NCBI GenBank assembly: GCA_965363355.1
Contig: CBDTTM010000162.1
Location: 1 to 5,936 of the forward strand
Length of the DNA stretch: 5,936 bases
Origin: CBDTTM01 sp965363355
Lineage (GTDB): Bacteria; Bacillota; Negativicutes; Selenomonadales; Selenomonadaceae
Reading direction: 5' to 3'
The notes beneath the pieces were generated by a model. That model saw only the letters and a list, made by a program, of their open reading frames with translations, ran no database searches and had not been told where the DNA came from. Positions 1-5,840 of this stretch are shown piece after piece. The position numbers and the translations under genes are program-made. Position 1 is the first letter of the stretch. Every line of letters starts with the position of its first letter.

Positions 1-534
1 GATTACCATTCCATATGGCCTATGGCATAACGTTCGAAACAACTTTTTGTTTTGCAGAGAAAATCCCAGCTCGTCCATACTCAACAATCGTTCAGTAGCA
101 TTTAAAAGGCGCAGTACGATTTTTTCTCCATCCATAACCGGCATCGTCGATACGCGAATATCGATACGGCGCTCATCATATAGGTAAAAAAAGCGTCCAT
201 CCTGTGGAATTCGTTTTTCTGTAATATCGAGAGAACTTATGATCTTTATCCTGGAAACAAGAAAGACATGAACGGCCAGCGGCAGTTCATGTCTTTCACA
301 TAGATTTCCATCAATGCGCAATCGTATGCGAAGCACTTTTGCCTGCGGTTCAATATGAATATCACTGGCCCTTGCTTGGGCAGCCTCTTCGATCAATCGA
401 TCGACCAGAGCTGCTACCGGCGCATTGCCCAGCTTTTGCAACCCAGCATTTGCACTGGCAAGCGGTTCACGCTTCATCCCTTGCAAAATTTGTGTTGTAA
501 TCATTTGAATGTCCGCAAGACTTTGTTGCTTCAT
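1..534 (-). CDS. Type IV pilus / type II secretion assembly ATPase (PilB/GspE/ComGA family), 5' part only
   Basis: The first 178 residues of a GspE-family ATPase, cut by the window edge. These hexameric cytoplasmic ATPases power assembly of type IV pili, competence pseudopili or type II secretion pseudopili. The visible part is the N2 domain: ASDIHIEP at residues 56-63, RIRLRIDG at 69-76, RIPQDGR at 108-114 and a segment around RVSTMPVMDGEK at 127-138. The fragment ends at PYGMVI, which in this family comes just before the Walker A loop, so no nucleotide-binding motif can be checked. Only about 40 residues precede the N2 domain, so the N1 domain of PilB and GspE is absent; the layout is closer to ComGA. 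The ATG has a GGGTGA ribosome binding site (541-546) 6 bases upstream, and an in-frame stop at 541-543 excludes a longer start. It lies 34 bases after aroE and is probably co-transcribed. The family is secure; which system it serves is not. Confidence 0.9.
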   Translation of the reverse strand, partial: MKQQSLADIQMITTQILQGMKREPLASANAGLQKLGNAPVAALVDRLIEEAAQARASDIHIEPQAKVLRIRLRIDGNLCERHELPLAVHVFLVSRIKIISSLDITEKRIPQDGRFFYLYDERRIDIRVSTMPVMDGEKIVLRLLNATERLLSMDELGFSLQNKKLFRTLCHRPYGMVI

Positions 535-568
535 GCTTTTTCACCCAATCCATCCCTAGATTTTTGGC

Positions 569-1429
569 TTATTGCGAATTTCTCAAAGATTCCCGTAATG
601 CTTTTGTCATCAAATCACTATCAGGAGCTTTACCTGTCCATAGCGTAAAGGCTGCTGCCCCTTGTTCTACCAACATGGCTTCTCCATTTAAAATCGGATT
701 ACCTCTTTTTTCTGCCTCTTGCAAAAACTTCGTTTGCTGCGGCACGTAAATAATATCGTAAACAAATGTTTGTTTTTTTATATAATCCCAGTGTATCGGC
801 GGCATCGCTTCAGTTTTCGGATACATGCCAAGCGGCGTTGTATTTACCAACAGATCAGCTTCCGACAAAGAGTCTTGAAATTCCTGTGCTTCCCAGTCTC
901 GAACCTCGATTTTAGCATAGGAAGAAAATGCTTCTGCTAAAGGTTTTGCTTTTGGGGGATTGCGCACGCCTAATATAATCGATTCTATACCGCTTTTTAT
1001 CAGCCCCCATATGACAGCACGGGCTGCACCTCCAGCTCCTAAAAGAACGGCTTTCTTCCCTTTGACCACAAATCCTTTTTTTTCTAAACCAGTAACGAAG
1101 CCAACCGAATCGGTATTATGCCCCGTCAGCTTTCCATCTTCGACGACCACCGTATTGACCGCACCAATCATTTTGGCATTCTCATCAATCGCATCCAAAA
1201 ATTTGATGATATTGACCTTATGCGGTATCGTTACATTAAAGCCACAAAAGCCTAATGCCTGTAAACCCTTAACCGCCGTTTCCAGCTCAACTTCTTTTAC
1301 GGGCATAGCTATATAAGCAAAATCCTGCCCCGAGGCAGCAATTGCAGGGTTTTGAATAACCGGTGACAATGAATGTTCCACCGGATAACCGATCAATCCC
1401 AAGTTTTTTGTTTTTCCTGTAAACGTCAA
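569..1429 (-). CDS. aroE: Shikimate dehydrogenase (NADP+), AroE
   Basis: Reduces 3-dehydroshikimate to shikimate with NADPH in the cytoplasm, step four of the shikimate pathway to chorismate. The 286 residues are a typical family length. The substrate domain shows HSLSP (19-23), NVTIPHK (65-71, with the catalytic Lys71), Asn92, GHNTD (103-107, with the catalytic Asp107) and Gln256 in the VEQGAAAF region. The nucleotide domain has the glycine-rich loop GAGGAARA (131-138) and NTTPLGM (196-202). The usual NRT motif that binds the NADP 2'-phosphate is changed to VRN; Arg156 is kept, so NADP preference is likely but not certain. The usual His of SPxxHN is Gln26. I chose the TTG start because GGAGGG (1437-1442) lies 7 bases upstream and there is no ATG near the conserved N-terminus. 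It has its own candidate promoter, since the mod operon terminator lies upstream. A pilus-type ATPase gene follows after 34 bases. Confidence 0.96.
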   Translation of the reverse strand: MTFTGKTKNLGLIGYPVEHSLSPVIQNPAIAASGQDFAYIAMPVKEVELETAVKGLQALGFCGFNVTIPHKVNIIKFLDAIDENAKMIGAVNTVVVEDGKLTGHNTDSVGFVTGLEKKGFVVKGKKAVLLGAGGAARAVIWGLIKSGIESIILGVRNPPKAKPLAEAFSSYAKIEVRDWEAQEFQDSLSEADLLVNTTPLGMYPKTEAMPPIHWDYIKKQTFVYDIIYVPQQTKFLQEAEKRGNPILNGEAMLVEQGAAAFTLWTGKAPDSDLMTKALRESLRNSQ

Positions 1430-1436
1430 AATACAG

Positions 1437-1442
1437 CCCTCC
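1437..1442 (-). promoter_or_regulatory. Ribosome binding site deciding the TTG start of aroE
   Basis: GGAGGG on the minus strand, 7 bases before TTG at 1427-1429. No in-frame ATG or GTG lies in the conserved N-terminal region, so this site is the main support for a TTG start. Confidence 0.75.
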
Positions 1443-1460
1443 GCTTTATATTACTGCAAG

Positions 1461-1490
1461 ATTTTAGTTATTGCAATATAATTTTTTCAA
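1461..1490 (-). promoter_or_regulatory. Candidate sigma-A type promoter for aroE
   Basis: On the minus strand, TTGAAA (1485-1490) is followed after 18 bases by TAAAAT (1461-1466). A transcript would begin near 1455 and leave a leader of about 25-30 bases with the ribosome binding site. An alternative pair, TTGCAA (1471-1476 region) with TAATAT 17 bases later, would start transcription within the ribosome binding site and is less likely. A separate promoter is expected because a terminator closes the mod operon just upstream. Confidence 0.45.
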
Positions 1491-1526
1491 TTTTCAATCT
1501 TATATGTAATTCGTATATATTTTTAA

Positions 1527-1574
1527 AAACGAACCACGTTCAGCTAACCTACGGAAACTGAACATGGTTCGTTT
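1527..1574 (-). terminator. Rho-independent terminator of modABC
   Basis: A 17-bp hairpin with arms 1527-1543 and 1558-1574 and a 14-base loop. It begins 28 bases after the modC stop and is followed on the minus strand by five T residues. The one plus-strand mismatch (C opposite A) becomes a G-U pair in minus-strand RNA, so the stem is fully paired only in the mod direction. Confidence 0.85.
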
Positions 1575-1601
1575 AAGCAACTTAAATCTTATGGCATTTC
1601 G

Positions 1602-2663
1602 TCAACACAAAAGGAGCAGCTTATCCGCTGGCATCGTTAAAGAAAGCTCTTGTGGCAAGCCATTGTGGCAAATTTTCTGCCACAAGTCTTTATCAATCTG
1701 CCAAACGATTTCTCCCCCTGTATTTTTTTCTTTATCACTCGTCACAAGAATCATCATACTGAATGTATCCTCAATTACTCGTTCGACTCGGCAACTGAGC
1801 TGATTTTCTATAGTTTCTTTAGCACTCATCACCAAGTAATGGGCTCGTATGCCTACATACTTTAAATCGTCCGGCACAACAGCCTCACTTTTTAAGGAGC
1901 AGTCCCAATCGATTGCATAGAGCTCATGTTCACCAATTTTTTTTGCCCTCGAATGATTTTTACAGCCGGTCAGCTTTGAAGCCGCTAATGTCTTAGGCGC
2001 TGCAAACATCTCACTTTTATCATGAATGCTTTCCATATGGCCATGCTCAATCACAGCGATTCGTTTACATAGTCGGTAAACCTCATCTCGATTATGCGAA
2101 ACAAATAAAATCGTTCCCGTATATTTTTCTAAGGCTTTGACTGTTTCTAATTCAATTTGCCACTTCAAGTGACTGTCAAGTGCAGAAAAGGGCTCATCGA
2201 GCATAATGATATCTGGTTCTGAAGCAAAGATTCGCGCCAACGCCACGCGTTGCTGCTGGCCGCCGGAAATCTGTGCTGGATAACGAGCTTCCAATCCAGA
2301 CAAATAAAAAGCGTTTATTTTTTCACGCACAAGTTCTTGCTTCATTTCTTTGCTTCCATGTATTCCAACCGCAATATTTTCTGCTACAGTCATATGGGGA
2401 AAAAGTGCATAATTTTGAAATAAATAGCCTGTCTTTCGTTCCTGCGGCATCAAATTTATACTCTTATCTGAATCAAACAGCACGCGATCGTTGAGCACAA
2501 TTCTTCCTTTATCAGGTGTCATGATGCCAGCTATGCATTTTAGCGTCATGCTCTTGCCACAACCGGAAGATCCCAGTAAGCCCATAATTTCATTTTCCGC
2601 TTCAAATTTCGCGGACAAAGAGAAAGTGCCCATAGATTTTTTTATATCTACATAAATCGACAT
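1602..2663 (-). CDS. modC: Molybdate ABC transporter ATP-binding protein ModC
   Basis: Cytoplasmic ATPase that powers molybdate import through ModB. The 353 residues match the usual ModC length. The nucleotide-binding domain is complete: Walker A GSSGCGKS (31-38), Q-loop Gln83 within LFQNYALFP, ABC signature SGGQQQR (133-139), Walker B and D-loop IIMLDEPFSALD (152-163, catalytic Glu157) and switch His190. Residues from about 283 to the end form a TOBE/Mop-like C-terminal domain, which in ModC proteins can bind molybdate and feed back on transport. The start ATG lies 8 bases after modB. Its AGGA ribosome binding site (2670-2673) overlaps the modB stop codon, which suggests translational coupling. 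Related sulfate and iron ABC ATPases share these motifs, so the name rests on the adjacent modA and modB and on the C-terminal domain. Confidence 0.94.
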   Translation of the reverse strand: MSIYVDIKKSMGTFSLSAKFEAENEIMGLLGSSGCGKSMTLKCIAGIMTPDKGRIVLNDRVLFDSDKSINLMPQERKTGYLFQNYALFPHMTVAENIAVGIHGSKEMKQELVREKINAFYLSGLEARYPAQISGGQQQRVALARIFASEPDIIMLDEPFSALDSHLKWQIELETVKALEKYTGTILFVSHNRDEVYRLCKRIAVIEHGHMESIHDKSEMFAAPKTLAASKLTGCKNHSRAKKIGEHELYAIDWDCSLKSEAVVPDDLKYVGIRAHYLVMSAKETIENQLSCRVERVIEDTFSMMILVTSDKEKNTGGEIVWQIDKDLWQKICHNGLPQELSLTMPADKLLLLC

Positions 2664-2671
2664 CGCCTATC

Positions 2672-3349
2672 CTACCTTTCATTGCTGACCGTTTTCGCAC
2701 GCTTCTGCGCTTTTGACCAATAATTCATCAAAATCATGACAACAAAAGATATAACGATGATGATCCCTGACCATAAATAGGCAGCATCTCGATTGCCTGC
2801 CTGCACAGTTGAATAAATCGCCGTAGCCATCGTTTGTGTCTTTCCCGGAATATTACCAGCCAACATGATGGTTGCGCCAAATTCACCCAGTGCCCGGGCA
2901 AAAGCCAGTATTGTTCCAGCAGCAACACCTGACCAGGAAAGTGGCAATATGATTCGCCAGAAAATCATTCTCTCTGACATGCCCAGCGTACGTGCAGCCG
3001 AAATCAAATTGTAGTCGATTTGCTCAAAAGCACCGCGAGCAGTTCGATACATCAAAGGAAAAGCTACAACGGTCGATGCAATGACCGTAGCTTCCCAGGA
3101 AAAAACGATACTGATATCGAATTGGCTGAGAAACTTTCCGATAAAACTATTTTTACCGAGAACAATTAACAGAAAAAAGCCAACGACCGTTGGCGGCAGG
3201 ACCAACGGCAAGGTAAACAAACCATCGATCAAACCTTGCCACCGTTCTAGCTTTATCACCCAAAAGGCGGCATATAAACCGAGAAAAAAAGTAATCACAG
3301 TTGCCAATAAAGCAGTTTTTAATGATATGAATAACGGTGCCAGATCCAT
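2672..3349 (-). CDS. modB: Molybdate ABC transporter permease ModB
   Basis: Integral membrane permease of the molybdate importer, working as a dimer that receives substrate from ModA. The 225 residues are normal for ModB. About five hydrophobic segments are visible, near residues 8-31, 45-66, 83-104, 133-152 and 191-210. The cytoplasmic EAA-type loop that docks with the ATPase is at 109-136 (SAARTLG, then ILP). EFGAT (156-160) and GNIPGKTQT (165-173) are characteristic of ModB within the binding-protein-dependent permease family. Its ATG is preceded by AGGAGG with 6-base spacing, and it starts 24 bases after the modA stop. The shared transcript with modA and modC is clear from spacing. Tungstate as an alternative or extra substrate cannot be excluded. 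Confidence 0.95.
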   Translation of the reverse strand: MDLAPLFISLKTALLATVITFFLGLYAAFWVIKLERWQGLIDGLFTLPLVLPPTVVGFFLLIVLGKNSFIGKFLSQFDISIVFSWEATVIASTVVAFPLMYRTARGAFEQIDYNLISAARTLGMSERMIFWRIILPLSWSGVAAGTILAFARALGEFGATIMLAGNIPGKTQTMATAIYSTVQAGNRDAAYLWSGIIIVISFVVMILMNYWSKAQKRAKTVSNER

Positions 3350-3373
3350 AAACTTCCTCCTACCTGTTATCCC

Positions 3374-4192
3374 TTAGTTCATTTTAAAACCATATTTTTC
3401 AAAAACGGCAATAGCTTCTTTACTGGACAAAAAGTTTATAAAGTCCTGCGAAACTTCTTTATTTTTACTTGCTTTCACCATTGCTACCGGATAAATGACC
3501 GGTTTATGCGTTCCTGCCGGTGCTTCCGCAACAATTTTCACATCTTTGCTGATAGCAGCATCCGTTGCATATACTACACCACAAGAAGCCTCTCCGTTTT
3601 CAACCCAAGCTAGAACCTGACGAACATCAGATGCATACGTTGCTTTCGCTTTCACAGCATCCAAGATGCCAAGCGAAGTAAAAATTTCTTCGGAATACTG
3701 TCCAACTGGAACGCCTTTCGGTTCACCAAGTGCAATCATTTTTACATTGCCATTAGCAACATCGGCAAAATCTTTTACCCCGGCTTTATTTTCTTTATCC
3801 GTAATCAAAACAACCTTATTGACCAAAAGATCTTTTCTGGACTCCTTTGCAATCAAGTCCTTTTTCTCTAACGTATCCATTTGTTTTTGTGCAGCTGACA
3901 TGAATACATCCGCAGGTGCTCCCTCTTCAATCTGTGTCTGCAGAGCGCCTGATGCACCAAAGCTGTATGTAACCTTAACATTTGGATGTTCCTTATTATA
4001 AAGAACTGCGATTTCATTCATTGCATCCGTCAAGCTAGCAGCTGCTGAAACGAATATTTCTGTATTTGCTTGTTCTGGTTTCGCACTGCTCGTCGCCGCC
4101 TCTTTATCTGCTGTTCCACAACCCGATAACAATCCAGCCAAACAAAATACTGCGAGCATGGCCCCTGTAAATTTTTTAAATACCTTACGCAT
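3374..4192 (-). CDS. modA: Molybdate-binding lipoprotein ModA
   Basis: Extracytoplasmic solute-binding protein that captures molybdate for ModBC. The 272 residues start with a positively charged, hydrophobic lipoprotein signal ending in a lipobox LSGC at 22-25, so Cys25 should be lipidated and anchor the protein outside the membrane. Family motifs follow in order: SAAASLTDAM (49-58), SFGASGALQTQIEEGAPAD (77-95), PKGVPVGQY (158-166), SDVRQ (188-192) and GVVYATDA (205-212). Ser53, a serine near 81, Val190 and Tyr209 correspond by eye to oxyanion-contacting residues of E. coli ModA. I start at the ATG 4190-4192, with GGAG 9 bases upstream, and not at the in-frame TTG three codons earlier, which lies only one base from that site. 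First gene of modABC, preceded by a long untranslated region. Molybdate versus tungstate preference cannot be read from sequence. Confidence 0.95.
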   Translation of the reverse strand: MRKVFKKFTGAMLAVFCLAGLLSGCGTADKEAATSSAKPEQANTEIFVSAAASLTDAMNEIAVLYNKEHPNVKVTYSFGASGALQTQIEEGAPADVFMSAAQKQMDTLEKKDLIAKESRKDLLVNKVVLITDKENKAGVKDFADVANGNVKMIALGEPKGVPVGQYSEEIFTSLGILDAVKAKATYASDVRQVLAWVENGEASCGVVYATDAAISKDVKIVAEAPAGTHKPVIYPVAMVKASKNKEVSQDFINFLSSKEAIAVFEKYGFKMN

Positions 4193-4201
4193 AAAAAACA
4201 A

Positions 4202-4208
4202 CTCCTCT
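4202..4208 (-). promoter_or_regulatory. Ribosome binding site deciding the modA start
   Basis: AGAGGAG on the minus strand, 9 bases from ATG 4190-4192 across a T-rich spacer. It is one base from the in-frame TTG at 4199-4201, which is too close for initiation there. Confidence 0.75.
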
Positions 4209-4324
4209 TTATTCTTTTTGCTTCAAGATTATCTACTATCTCTGTTTTCTGAAATTCCAAGAAGGAACTGCCAGCTTTTACAAATCTTATCATAACCATG
4301 AACTTCCATTTTATTTTACATGAT

Positions 4325-4339
4325 TTATGCTAATTATGC
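4325..4339 (-). promoter_or_regulatory. Possible extended -10 promoter and operator-like repeat for modABC
   Basis: The minus strand contains TGGCATAAT, a TG-n plus CATAAT extended -10 (hexamer 4333-4338), without a convincing -35. The same spot holds the direct repeat GCATAA-TTA-GCATAA (4325-4339). A repeat overlapping a -10 element is a plausible repressor site for molybdate-dependent control, but I recognise no ModE-type consensus. Transcription from here would leave a leader of about 130 bases. Confidence 0.25.
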
Positions 4340-4434
4340 CATGGATTTATAAAAGCAAAATGAATCGCTTCATCTCCTTTCCCGTCAATGCAGGTTTCTG
4401 AAAGATTTTTCTATACATAAAAGCTGATTTCAAT

Positions 4435-4467
4435 AAAAAAAGAGTTGACCTATTAAGATCAACTCTT
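4435..4467 (-). terminator. Rho-independent terminator of mobAB
   Basis: A perfect 9-bp hairpin, AAGAGTTGA (4440-4448) with TCAACTCTT (4459-4467) and a 10-base loop. On the minus strand it is followed by a run of seven T residues. It begins 10 bases after the stop codon of the mobA-mobB gene and separates that gene from modABC. Confidence 0.9.
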
Positions 4468-4476
4468 CAATGAGTT

Positions 4477-5553
4477 TTACCATAAAGTAGAAATGAAATC
4501 TGCTGCTTTTTTAGGATCATTCAATGACAATTTTTTCACATTAGCCGGGGCAAGTGAACGAGCACTATCGGTAATGACAGCTGCCAAATCTGCCTTGACT
4601 GTAAGCAGCTCACTGGTATAACCTTCCCGCTCTATTTCAAGGATGGGGAACATCCCATGACTCCGGCTTTCAACGAGAATTAAATCCACACCAGAAATTT
4701 TATCGACGACGTTTTCAATCGATTCTTTTTCCATTGTACGCTGCATGATTGCATATCCTTGCGGCGAAACAATGGCTACCCCATCAGCCCCCGCTTTAGA
4801 AAATTCCCATGTGTCCTTACCTTCTTGATCTAAGTTAAAACCATGGCTATCGCTTTTTACAACGGCGATCTTTAAGCCCAGGCTCTTTAACGCGGGAAGC
4901 AGCGAACAGATAAATGTTGTTTTTCCTGTTCCAGACTTACTGGCAACAATCGAGACAACTGGAATCTTGCGAATGGCATTTACAGCTTTTGCTCGAGCAA
5001 TCCTAAGCTCTGCCGGTGTATTGACATTAAAAAACAAATTCTGCCAAATGTCCATTTCTATTTTCAAAACCGCTCGTTTTAAAAATAAATCGCGTAATCG
5101 CTGCTGTCCATTTAATAGCATTTCCTCAATAACCGTATCACAATCTTTGCGATAAAGTGCGGCCAGCTGCTGATATCGTCCGTCAAGACTTGGCACAACA
5201 ACAAAATAATCATTGGAGATATTTTTTTTGAGCGTATCCACCACTGAAAAATCAAATAGCGGCATATCACAAGAAATAACAAAATTCCACAAACAACCAC
5301 TCTTTTTCAGTCCGGCGTGTAATCCGGAAAGCGGGCCTAGATGGGGATAGATATCTGCAATTACAGAAGCTGGCAAGTTCTGATAAAAAGCCTCTTCACT
5401 ATTTGTCACCACTATTTTTTCAGTAAACCCATATAACTTTGCTTTATCCAGTAAATCTTCAATAAACGTTTTACCATTCCATTTTATTCTTGCCTTATCT
5501 TTTCCCATACGAGAACTATATCCTCCGGCGAGAATGATCAACCCCAAATCCAT
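4477..5553 (-). CDS. MobA-MobB fusion: molybdenum cofactor guanylyltransferase joined to MobB GTPase
   Basis: A two-domain cytoplasmic protein (358 residues) for the last step of bis-MGD cofactor synthesis. The N-terminal MobA domain (about 1-185) transfers GMP from GTP to molybdopterin. It shows LAGGYSSRMGKDKA (8-21), GPLSGL (73-78), CDMPL (95-99) and NVNTP (176-180). The C-terminal MobB domain (about 196-358) is a P-loop nucleotide-binding protein with SKSGTGKTT (205-213), VKSDSHGF (232-239) and GKD (245-247). The VEGFK-type motif usual in MobB reads VESRS (294-298), a clear departure. The linker is only about 10 residues. I start at ATG 5551-5553, with AAGGAG 8 bases upstream. An in-frame ATG eight codons earlier has no ribosome binding site and sits inside the leader structure. 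It has its own promoter and terminator and lies upstream of modABC, which supports a molybdenum role. Confidence 0.93.
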   Translation of the reverse strand: MDLGLIILAGGYSSRMGKDKARIKWNGKTFIEDLLDKAKLYGFTEKIVVTNSEEAFYQNLPASVIADIYPHLGPLSGLHAGLKKSGCLWNFVISCDMPLFDFSVVDTLKKNISNDYFVVVPSLDGRYQQLAALYRKDCDTVIEEMLLNGQQRLRDLFLKRAVLKIEMDIWQNLFFNVNTPAELRIARAKAVNAIRKIPVVSIVASKSGTGKTTFICSLLPALKSLGLKIAVVKSDSHGFNLDQEGKDTWEFSKAGADGVAIVSPQGYAIMQRTMEKESIENVVDKISGVDLILVESRSHGMFPILEIEREGYTSELLTVKADLAAVITDSARSLAPANVKKLSLNDPKKAADFISTLW

Positions 5554-5664
5554 TGCAACAACTCCTTTATCTTTCATCTCAGGAGATGCCTTACCAACTC
5601 CTCGGTCCGAGTTTTAAAAGCACGGAGAAAATGAAATACAGCATTTTTTGTAAAACCGCTTACA
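5554..5664 (-). promoter_or_regulatory. Structured 5' leader of mobAB; candidate Moco/Tuco-type riboswitch or other translational switch
   Basis: The minus-strand RNA can form several helices just before the start codon: TTTCAT (5631-5636) with ATGAAA (5572-5577) as a closing stem; TCCG with CGGA (5606-5626); AGGAG (5598-5602) with CTCCT (5581-5585); and an upstream TGTAA/TTACA hairpin (5649-5664). CTCCT can instead pair with the Shine-Dalgarno AGGAG (5562-5566), giving two exclusive folds. Known Moco RNA elements precede molybdenum cofactor and transport genes, which fits this gene. I cannot confirm a match to that family's consensus by eye, so the class is a hypothesis; the alternative pairing is directly visible. 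Confidence 0.45.
5561..5567 (-). promoter_or_regulatory. Ribosome binding site of mobAB, deciding the downstream start
   Basis: AAGGAG on the minus strand, 8 bases from ATG 5551-5553. The upstream in-frame ATG at 5575-5577 is preceded by CTCCTGAG, which cannot act as a Shine-Dalgarno. The MobA motif LAGG also falls at the usual distance from the later start. Confidence 0.8.
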
Positions 5665-5683
5665 TTTTATCCCACTTCATTAT

Positions 5684-5713
5684 ATAATATCACCTTCTTC
5701 TATTATGGTGCAA
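5684..5713 (-). promoter_or_regulatory. Candidate sigma-A type promoter for mobAB
   Basis: TTGCAC (5708-5713) and TATTAT (5684-5689) on the minus strand, 18 bases apart. An overlapping TATAAT at 5679-5684 is an alternative -10. Transcription would begin near 5675, leaving a leader of about 120 bases that contains the whole structured region. Confidence 0.5.
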
Positions 5714-5783
5714 TCAAAACATCTTTTTGATTCGCCAACCGATATCTTCGCTTCAATCAGCCATATAGATGATTTCCAAGAGT

Positions 5784-5820
5784 AAAAAATCGACACTGAT
5801 ACCTAGAATCAGTGCCGATT
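5784..5820 (-). terminator. Rho-independent terminator of the hsp20 gene
   Basis: A 13-bp hairpin, arms 5788-5800 and 5808-5820, loop of 7 bases. It lies about 20 bases after the hsp20 stop and is followed on the minus strand by a T-rich tail. One pair is A opposite C on the plus strand but G-U in minus-strand RNA, so the stem is complete only for minus-strand transcription. Confidence 0.88.
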
Positions 5821-5840
5821 GATAGACAAAACCTATAAAT

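Noticed and set aside
355..1316. Several plus-strand frames of 60-120 codons (for example 355-648 and 960-1316).
   Set aside because: They lie antisense to the pilus ATPase gene and aroE, whose conserved motifs are clear, and have no ribosome binding sites or recognisable domains.
3666..4001. A plus-strand 111-codon frame opposite modA.
   Set aside because: It is a complement-strand shadow of modA, with low-complexity Ser/Pro/Phe content and no start signals.
4030..4299. A minus-strand 89-codon frame overlapping the start of modA.
   Set aside because: It is in another frame across the ModA signal peptide and mature start, is rich in Arg/Lys/Gln, has no good ribosome binding site and shows no family motif. 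ModA in the alternate frame is unmistakable.
4229..4309. A 26-codon minus-strand frame in the modA leader, considered as a leader peptide.
   Set aside because: There is no Shine-Dalgarno before its ATG, and no run of regulatory codons or attenuator hairpin follows it.
5554..5577. Starting the MobA-MobB protein at the upstream ATG (5575-5577), adding eight residues.
   Set aside because: The extra eight codons contain the Shine-Dalgarno of the downstream ATG, and nothing like a ribosome binding site precedes the upstream one.
5700..5783. The gap between the mobAB promoter and the hsp20 terminator, checked for tRNA, small ORFs or repeats.
   Set aside because: I see no cloverleaf, no start with a ribosome binding site and no repeat; it looks like plain upstream promoter DNA.
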